From Blumeriella jaapii (Eukaryota > Ascomycota > Leotiomycetes > Helotiales > Drepanopezizaceae): DNA of 64,000 nt. Both the position numbers and the translations under genes were made by a program. Shown here one piece after another: positions 56,684 to 64,000 of the stretch. Position 1 is the first letter of the stretch. Each line of letters starts with the position of its first letter. Location: positions 434,001-498,000 of the forward strand of contig VWND01000009.1 of NCBI GenBank assembly GCA_009599575.1. Reading direction: 5' to 3'. The notes under the pieces were generated by a model. That model saw only the letters and a list, made by a program, of their open reading frames with translations, was not told where the DNA came from and ran no database searches.

Positions 56684-59600
56684 AAAAGCTTTTTAATAGC
56701 GATTTATTAATAATTTTCGTTATATTTATTGAAAATAGCTTTTCGTACAAAATAAAAGCGCTCGCCGACTCTGAAGCGAACGGTTATGCGTTGATCGATT
56801 CGGCGCTGATTAAATTTTTTTTTTTTTTTTTAAAACTTTTGATTTAATTTTTTTCGGCTTTTTTTTTGTAAAAAGATATAATAAAGCTCGTAGCTATTTA
56901 ATTATATATTTTACGCTTTTTAATTTTATTATTAATAATCGAATATAATCGTTTATTTTTTTTTTGATTATCAACTTCGGAAATTATAGTATGATTTTAA
57001 AAAAAGCTTGGTTGGCCGAATATTAAGTTTTATTAAATTATAATAAACGCAAATTTTATTGGCCGAAGTTTTACTTTTTTATAACCTTTTACGCTCGTTG
57101 TATTAAAATCTTTTATTTGCATCTTCGAAAAATTTAATCTCGCTATTAAAACGACGCTGTAAAACGTGACAAGAATTTTGATCAATTGTAGCAGATTTAC
57201 GACGCTGTACGAAACGCGAAAAAGTCGAATTTTATTCGCGGTGCCAATTTCGATAGCGACGCCAATAAAATAATACAAAAAATCATATTATTATTTTTTT
57301 AAGCTGCCGATCTTTCTTTTATTTTTTTTTTTTTTTTTTTTCTTTCGTCAAAACAGCTTTTTCGTTCTACGAAAAACAATTATATTAAAAACCGAAGAAA
57401 AGCTTTCGCCGCGATGGCCTTTCAGCTTAATTTAATCGATAATTTAAACAAGCTATTTTTTGAACTTTCCAAACGACCAGTTCGAAAACAAATCCCTTAA
57501 TCTACTGCTTATTTAATTTTTATTTGCCAGATTATTATACACGCTTTAAGCTGATTTTTAGAAAAAAAGCAGTCGAAGTGTTTTTAATTTTTTTGTACGA
57601 AATCGATAAAACATTAAACGATCTTACGTACAGCATTTTTTTCAAAACTCAATTTTATAATTTTTTCGAACGTTTCAAAACCAACGAAATATCGATTTCG
57701 ACCTTTTTAACCAGCTTAATAAAGCTAATTTCGAATAAACCTTTTTTCGAATTTTTTTTTCCGAAATACAAAAACCTCGAATACGTGTTTTTTAAAGCCG
57801 CCAGTAACGAGCTAGCTTTTTACCGGCTTTACGATTATAAAATCGAGTTTATTATAAATAATAAAAAACTGAAATATATTTTTTTATATAAAATATCGAT
57901 TTTAAAGCTCGAAATTGTCAAAACTTATTTGCAAAATGATTTTAATAAAAGTTTTATCGAATTTTTTATCGTTTTTTTCGCTGTTCTAATGCTTTTCGCT
58001 AAAAAACCCGACGGTTTATTGCGTTTTTGTATCGATTATCGAACTTTTAATAACGTTATTCGTAAAAATCGCTATTTTTTCTTTTTTATCGATAAAACTT
58101 TTGCTTGTTTTTCGAAAGCACGAATTTTTACGAAATTCGATATTCGTTAAGCTTTTTATAAAATTCGAATAAATTCCGTTAATAAAAAACTAACGACGTT
58201 TCGTACGCGTTACGGCGTTTATAAATATAAAATGCTATTTTTTGGCTTTATTAATAAACCCGCAATTTATTAACGTTATATAAACGACGTTTTTTTCGAT
58301 TATTTAAACGATTTTTGCATTATATATTTAAATAATATTTTTATTTATTCGTCCGACCTTTTGAAACACGTTATATACGTTCGTAAAATGTTTTAAAAGC
58401 TCGCTGACGCTAAATTACAAGCCGATATTCGGAAGTTTAAATTCAACGTTATTCGGACCCGTTATTTAAGCTTTATTATTTCTATTAAAAGCTTAAAAAT
58501 AAACCCAGAAAAAATCTCCGTAATCGTCCACTGGAAGCCTTTTATTATTGTAAAAAATATATAAAGCTTTTTTGGTTTTTGTAATTTTTACCGACGTTTT
58601 ATTCGAAACTACGGTATAATTGCAAAGCTTTTGATTTATTTAACCAAAGCTAACGTTTTTTACAATTTTACTTTTAAATATTAGAAAAGTTTCGACTTTT
58701 TTATATTAATTTTTATTATTGCATTAGTTTTATAATATTACAGGCAAAATCTTTTTTATATATTAAAAACTAACGCTTCCGACGGCGTAATAGCTTTTAT
58801 GCTTTCCCAACTTTATAATAACGATTGGTTTCCAATCGCTTATTTTAGCAAAACTATAGTTTTCGCAAAGCTGAATTACGTCGTATATAATAAAAAAATG
58901 TTCGCAATCGTAAAATTTCTAAATAACTTTCGTATTAAACTAGCTGGCTTAATTTATTAAATTAAAATTATTATTAATTATAAAGTTTTGAAATACTTTA
59001 TGATTTCCAAGCTTTTAAACGCTCGATAAGCATGCTAGGCCAAGCTTTTCGCCGATTACAACTTTTTTATTACGTACAAACCAAATAAACACAACTTTTT
59101 AGCTAACGCATTAATACGTTATACGAGCGAATTCGACCGCTAAAACTTTTTTAAACGCATTCAGCGCTTGCAAACCCTTTTTCGAGCCGATCAGATTAAT
59201 TACCGTTTTTTAACTGAAAAACTGCGACTTTCCACGACTTTCGAAACAGCTGTTTTTATCGTTAAAATAGCTGATTTCCGTATTTCGTATCGTTAATTAA
59301 ATTTTTTACGCTAATCGTATAATTAGCAGCTTAATAACTTTCCGAAAAAAAGCTGTACGAAACGCTACGAAAAAAAACGACGATAATAATATTTCGTATA
59401 TATTTAAACGCAATTTGCTATTATATTACGATCGTTTAATAATACTAAACGTCGATTATTTTCGTTTAGCTTTTGTACGAAAAATGCACGATCAGATTTT
59501 TACCGTTTATTTTAACGTTCGCAAAACTACGCAATTGCTTTCGAATTAATATTATTAGCGAGGTAAAACAGCTTTTGTAAAATAATATTATCGCAACTGC

Positions 59601-60446
59601 TACGTTTATCGAAAAAGTTTTGTTTTAAAAAATAAACGCACCGGCTTTTTTCAGTTTTTTTTTGTTTTTAACTATTTTTAAAAGCATATTATAATAGATT
59701 TTTGCAATTTTAATAAAAATAAATACGATTACGATAACGTATTCGTAATAATAAATCGCTTTTTTAAGCAAATTATTTCGATTTTCTGTTATAAAAATAT
59801 CGACGTTCGAAGCTTCGCTAAATTATATATATTTTATATATACAAGTATTTTGGCTTTTTAAAAAGTATTATTAGCGATCGTAGCTTTTAATATTAGTTT
59901 ATTTTTTGATTTGAATTAAACAAAATACTCGGTACGCAATTAAAGCTTTCGATAGCCGCTTATTTCGAAACCGATAATCAGACCGAAATTTACAATTAAT
60001 ATTTGCAAAAACGCTTTCGATTTTTCGTAAATTTTTATTAAAACGATTAAAACGAATTTTTTTTAATAATAGATTTCGCTTAAATAATTTTTTTTTACGA
60101 AAGTCTAAATAGCTTTTTACTTTTTAAAATTATATACGATTACATTTTTTATATTAATTGAAATTAAAAGCTCGATATTTTTCCTTTTTTCAATTTTTTA
60201 TATAAGCTAAACGCAAACGAAGCTCGTACGTACGTTCGCCGCCATTACGACGTTTAAAACTTTGCTAAATCGCATTTTTAATAAATCTACGATAAAATAA
60301 AAAAAAATGCGAATAAGTTTCGCCGCGCGATCGATTTTAACGTTAGCGATTACGTATAGCTCGATATGCGTTTATTTCCGACTTTTCGGCTTTTTCGCAA
60401 GCTCGACAATTTTATAAACGGCCTTTTTAAAATTATAGCCAAAATT
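56684..60446 (+). pseudogene. A2 pol remnant, continued after B1, 3'-truncated
   Basis: Continues A2 from gag at 9706. The protease active-site region at 56764-56784 reads ADSEANG: the catalytic Gly of D-S-G is now Glu. The frame 57524-58150 (208 codons) is the longest open stretch of A-family pol in the window and holds the segment before RT and the RT opening (KKPDGLLRFCIDYR). The RT tetrad is again YLNN (about 58327). RNase H, integrase and the start of the C-terminal domain follow. Coding stops at 60446, where a reversed A LTR begins, so the chromodomain is not seen. Confidence 0.9.
57234..57270 (+). repeat. 37-bp hairpin repeat in A2 pol
   Basis: ATTCGCGGTGCCAATTTCG, then ATAGCGACGCCAATAAAA; same site as in A1, A3 and A4. 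Confidence 0.55.
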
Positions 60447-60558
60447 TGTAACGATCTAATCAGTCGGAGGGCTGGGAAATCAATCAATTGGTCGCCGAGT
60501 TCATATAATATAAGAAACGAGCCTTTGGCTTTGTAATAAAAATATTCACTTAGAATTA
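60447..60558 (-). repeat. A-family LTR fragment, minus strand (element A6)
   Basis: The distal 112 bp of an A LTR in reverse orientation, from TGTAACGATCTAATCAG. It ends at AGAATTA, inside the LTR, where the Copia element starts. It must be the 3' LTR of a minus-strand A element inserted in A2 pol; the rest lies beyond the window. The bases before it (AAATT, 60442-60446) would be its target duplication. Confidence 0.8.
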
Positions 60559-60780
60559 TGTCGTGTATAGCCGAATAGTCGGTAGGAACCTTCACCGGAG
60601 GCTGGGACGGATGAATTGTATGTAGTAAAATGTTACTTGTATTGTTTTAAATCTGACTGGCGAGCTTTTCGCAAAAAACGGAAGGTTCGGGCTCGTTTAA
60701 TTAGTCGCTCGGAAAAACTAGTTTCCGAAAAGGCTCGTTATTACGTAACTACGAGCCTTTTCGAATTTTAAAAATATTTA
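60559..60780 (-). repeat. Probable 3' LTR of the Copia element
   Basis: Begins TGTCGTGTATAGCC at the junction with the A6 LTR. The right boundary is uncertain because the 5' LTR is outside the window. The first 100 bp are barely RIPped. It contains the stem CGAAAAGGCTCGT / ACGAGCCTTTTCG (60726-60738 and 60751-60763) around a 12-base loop, which could act as a terminator-like or structural RNA element. Confidence 0.6.
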
Positions 60781-61229
60781 ATTATTAAAAGCGTACAAAA
60801 AAAATAAATCTAAAACAAAAAAAATGAAAGAAAATAAAAAAATATAAATATAACGTAATATATTTTTTAGCTGATTGCTAATCCGGTAATCAGCTATTTT
60901 TAAAACGCGGGAAGGTTTTTTTATCGTTCGAATACGGCCGTAACGCGATATTATAATATTTATATAATTTGTTTATATTTTTTATCGTTGCGAAGCGTAA
61001 ATAAAGCCAATTCAGCTTAAATAAGCGTTTCGTCGCTTTTGAAAACTTTAATTTTTTTATTTTCCTATTAGTTTTTTAATAAATTCAGGTTTTATTATTT
61101 TAATTAAAAATATCGATATGAATTTTTTTTATATTTAAAAAAAATCGTTCGCGTAATTTTACGCGACCAATTGGCTTAGCTTTTCGGATTTTTAATTTTC
61201 GACGCTTGCGTAATCGAAGTTTTGCGAAA
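60781..61229. other. Copia untranslated zone
   Basis: AT-rich, with no supported frame on either strand; lies between the LTR and the antisense ORF. Confidence 0.4.
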
Positions 61230-61243
61230 TTTATTTTACGCAA

Positions 61244-62270
61244 TTAATCGGCTTTTTCGGCCAATTCGTTTTTTTTCGACTTTTTCGAAAAAAACGACCC
61301 TTTCGATATTTCGTTTTTGAACGGTTTTTTCGGAGATTTATATTTGCCTGGCTTCGAAAATGCCGATATGGCGCCTGGAAATAAAAAAAACGTTGCTGGC
61401 GGTAAAAAAATTACTGGCGGTGGTTTCGGTTTTAATAGCATTTCCGAAAAAAAAAGGCAGAACGCTGGCGCTTTTGGAAAAAAAAAGCGGCCGGAAGTTA
61501 TTAAAAGCGAAAAAACTAAAAGTAAAAAAATAACGATAATAATCGTTTTTTTAAAACGCGCTCGCATTAAAACTAAAAAACCTGTTATTTCTGGGTTTTT
61601 CAATTTTATTTTTTATATAATTTGTATTATTCGCAAAGCAATTGGAAATTTAAACTACGACTGCTTATCGAATTTAGCTAAAGCTCGTTGCTATCGGTGC
61701 TACGTAATTAATACGTCGTATATTTCGGCCGACGCGAACGTTTTAGCTGCGTAGTTTTCCGTTTTTAAAGCTCGGATTAATAAAATTATTAAAACGATTA
61801 ATTTTATCGAAAAAACTTTATCGTTTTTATTAATCGATTTTTAAAATATAACGGTTATTTTTTATTTTACAATTAAAACGGCTTTAAAAATGTAAAAAAA
61901 TAAGCTTTTAAATCGATCGTAATTTAAAAACAAAATTAATAAATACAAAGCGTATTATTAATACGAAATTCGCCGCGGCTCGTAGGATTTTTTAGCTTTC
62001 TGCTTTTCGAATGAAAATTTTTACGTTTATTTTACGTGCTAACGAAATAAGGCTTGGCCACGATTTATCAAAAAATGCTTTCGTTTTTAAAAATTCAAAA
62101 AAGAATTTCGCGGCGATTTTTTTGCCGAACGTTTTTAATTTTCAGTTTAATAAAGCTTCGTAAAAAAAAAAAAATATTTCGGCTGCATAACCGGCTGCAG
62201 CTATTTTTAAAAAAGCTATCGAAAGGTTTATTTTAGGTTTGATTATCGCGAAGCGTCGAGCGCGGATTAT
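61244..62270 (+). pseudogene. Antisense ORF of the Copia element, unrecognised
   Basis: A plus-strand frame opposite to the Copia pol direction, between the pol end and the 3' LTR. The open part reaches 61754 and includes the segments LYLPGFENADMAPG, a Gly-rich KKITGGGFGF and, near 61660-61720, CLSNLAKARCYRCYVINTS. It continues in the same frame through TAG/TAA codons (the first, at 61752-61754, fits a former Gln). The RCYRC pair recalls the KCNRC pair of the B-family antisense ORF. The minus strand is also open over 61244-61603, but its Pro/Phe-rich reading looks like the mirror of the plus frame. The function is unknown to me. Confidence 0.5.
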
Positions 62271-62429
62271 TATTTTAACGGATTATATTTTTAATTTTTT
62301 GCAAAACTAAGCGGTTTGGTTTTGGGTTTTTAAATTTGCGAAAAATTCGGATTTTTTTTGCTTAAAAAATAGTTTTTGCTATTTTAAGTTTTAATAAAAA
62401 TTTATTTAAATAAATATACGTCTGTAAAA

Positions 62430-64000
62430 TGCAAGCTTTTCAATTCGATTAATCGAGCTTTTCGATAAAATTTCGAGAATTTCGTAAATTAAAAAGTTTA
62501 ACGAAACTTTCGTGTTTTTATCGAGTTAGATTTTTAATAAAACCGTTTGCGTATATTTTATTTATTAAAAAGTATATAATTTTAAATTTTTTATTTTAAT
62601 ATTTCTGGCGAATTTATATATTATTTATATCGACGTAGCGAAGCTTTGTAAAAATTTTCTTTTTGTTTTTTACGATTAATCTGATCGTTTGCTAGTTATC
62701 GTAATATACGTTTTATTTAAAAATAATATCGAATCGAAACTTTTTGAAAAAACGTTAAAATATTATTATTTTTTTTACGATCGTTATATAAGTAAATAGT
62801 TCCGTTTTAATAAAAAAAGTAGTAATTATGTTTTATCGTACAGCTTTTTACAAAATAGCATTTCCGAAAAAAAAAAATATATAATTCTGAAAAAATTTTC
62901 GAGTTTTTAAATCGTCGGCGAAAAAAGCGTCGGTGAAAATTATTAATTGGTTTTTTCGCTTTTTCCGATTATAAACGATTTTTAGAAATTTTGTTTTATA
63001 AAAATATCGAAGCGTTTAATTGGCTGCCTCGAAATATTAGAAATTTAAATTGTAAAAAAAAAATAAAAAAACTGAAAAGCTGCGAAAGCTACGTCGGGTC
63101 GAAGCATAATAGCCGTATATAAAATTAAACCGATTTTTTTTTAATATTTTTTAATTTGCGAAAGCGTAATTACGCTTGGGTTTTTAATAAATTCGCAGAT
63201 TAAAAAAAGCGTATTTAAAAAGCGTTTTTTGCATATATTAAATTTCGTAACGATTTTTTCGATATATAAATCGTAAAGCAAAAAGACTTTTTTTTTTTTA
63301 TTTATTTCGTAAAATACGAATTTCGAAAAAATAATTTAAATTTTTTATATTCGTAAGCTCGTAGGCCTTTTTCAAACCGAAAATAATTTCGTCGGCTTTT
63401 AACGAATAAAAGGCGTGGTATAAAATTTAAATATCGTCGACGTAAAACGCTACGTATACGTTTCGCATTTCGTTAGCGAATATATAAAAATTTTCGTTTA
63501 TTAATTTGAATTTCAGCTTTTTTAAAATATTAGCGAATTCGTTATATTATAAAGCTGAAAAATCTTTTAACTTATATAAAGCTCGGTTTAGCTGTATTAT
63601 TATATTTAATTGTTTAAATTTATTAAACAAATAATACGTAATTGATTTATTTTTAAAATTTCGTTTTGTATTAACGAATATATTAATTATATTAAATTGC
63701 TTAACTTTCAGATCGAAATAAGCCGTTAGCGTTATAACCGTTCGGAAAAAACGGGCTGCGAATATAGCTGCGTATATAAAAAAAATTAAAACTTTGTTTT
63801 AAAAAAATTTTTTTACGATTAATTTCGATTTGCATCGTTTGCAATTCGCCTAAGCTATTTGTTTTGTATATAAAAACTTATTTAAATAAAATGAATTTTA
63901 TAATTTTATTTTTTTTAACAATCCTTTAGTATTTTTTGGTTTTTAAGTTTTTAATTTCGGTTTTTGCTTTTTTTTTTTAAACTGCTTTTTTTATTTGGTG
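62430..64000 (-). pseudogene. Copia pol remnant (RT and RNase H)
   Basis: On the minus strand, 63790-63380 reads as Copia RT: FAARFFRTVITLTAYFDLKV, then VKQFNIINIFVNTKRN, LNRALYKLKDFSAL and VAFYVDDI with the YVDD catalytic motif intact (about 63440). RNase H follows at about 62880-62600, with the ITIVKKIIIF stretch, YYDNQQTIRL (one Gln codon now a stop) and TKLRYVDI. The frame ends near 62430. In Copia elements integrase lies before RT, so gag, protease and integrase should lie to the right of the window. Many stops. Confidence 0.85.

Larger units (their letters stand above)
60559..64000 (-). mobile_element. Ty1/Copia element, minus strand, partial
   Basis: The 3' part of a Copia element: 3' LTR at the left (starting TGTCGTGTATAGCC), an antisense ORF zone, then RNase H and RT on the minus strand up to the window edge. 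The RT and RNase H are of Copia type, different from all the Gypsy elements here. It is inserted in the A6 LTR; the five bases AATTA (60554-60558) should recur at its other end. Confidence 0.85.

Noticed and set aside
60350..60595. Minus-strand open frame of 81 codons
   Set aside because: It spans the junction of A2 pol, the A6 LTR and the Copia LTR, so it is a chance frame over three different pieces.
60726..60763. Hairpin as a tRNA or riboswitch
   Set aside because: A single 13-bp stem with a 12-base loop does not fold as a cloverleaf. It lies in a probable LTR and has no conserved tRNA boxes.
61244..61603. Minus-strand open frame of 119 codons, Pro/Phe/Lys-rich
   Set aside because: It lies opposite the plus-strand antisense ORF, and its composition looks like a complement reading. 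I kept the plus strand, though the choice is not proven.
1..64000. Mitochondrial DNA or a linear plasmid, because of the AT content
   Set aside because: LTR retrotransposons with RIP damage and nested target duplications are nuclear; no mitochondrial gene, rRNA or tRNA is visible.
1..64000. A centromere
   Set aside because: Nested RIPped retrotransposons fit a fungal regional centromere, but the same is true of any AT-rich heterochromatic block. Sequence alone cannot decide; CENP-A mapping would be needed.

Overview
The window is a gene-free, very AT-rich block of filamentous ascomycete (Pezizomycotina-type) nuclear DNA made almost wholly of LTR retrotransposons inserted into one another and then decayed. 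The organism call rests on two things. The coding remnants match Ascomycete chromodomain Ty3/Gypsy and fungal Ty1/Copia families. The damage is of repeat-induced point mutation (RIP) type: C-to-T and G-to-A changes on both strands, Gln/Trp codons turned into stops, Gly/Asp/Cys turned into Glu/Asn/Tyr, while CpG and GpC are largely kept. I see no host gene, tRNA, rRNA or CRISPR. No element could make a full polyprotein.

Families (names are mine). A: Gypsy chromovirus, about 6.4 kb, LTR 257-269 bp. B: Gypsy chromovirus, 7.3 kb, LTR 413 bp, with an antisense ORF inside its 3' LTR. C: Gypsy chromovirus, LTR 174 bp. D: Gypsy, 11.3 kb, LTR 266-267 bp, with a second ORF of about 1,000 codons after pol. 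A Ty1/Copia element fills the right end. A fifth type, A5, has A-type LTRs around about 600 bp of non-coding, non-RIPped DNA that carries a long palindrome.

Layout. The base layer is copy A2: part of its 5' LTR and its gag lie at 7852-9706 and its pol resumes at 56684-60446. C2 (visible 6380-7851) sits in A2's 5' LTR, and A1 (minus strand, 1-6379) sits in C2. B1 (9707-56683) sits in A2 between gag and protease. Inside B1 lie C1 (13778-46046) and the minus-strand copy B2 (48399-55739). Inside C1 lie the composite A5/B3/A3/A4 block (16235-31238) and D1 (31577-42845). At the right, a minus-strand A LTR fragment (60447-60558) interrupts A2 and is itself interrupted by the Copia element (60559 to the window end).

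Matching 4-5 bp target-site duplications support most of these steps: GAAAG/AAAAG for B1, CATAA for C1, ATTAT for A3, AAAAT for the A5/A4 composite, TTAA for D1 and CTAAT for B2. The chromodomains seen in A, B and C suggest why these elements kept landing in the same silent chromatin.

Points beyond a routine transposon graveyard: antisense ORFs with related Cys clusters inside the 3' LTR of both a Gypsy and a Copia element, one with a TATA motif pointing at it from the LTR; the extra ORF of element D; a roughly 37-bp hairpin repeat present in coding DNA of families A and D; and the non-RIPped island of A5.
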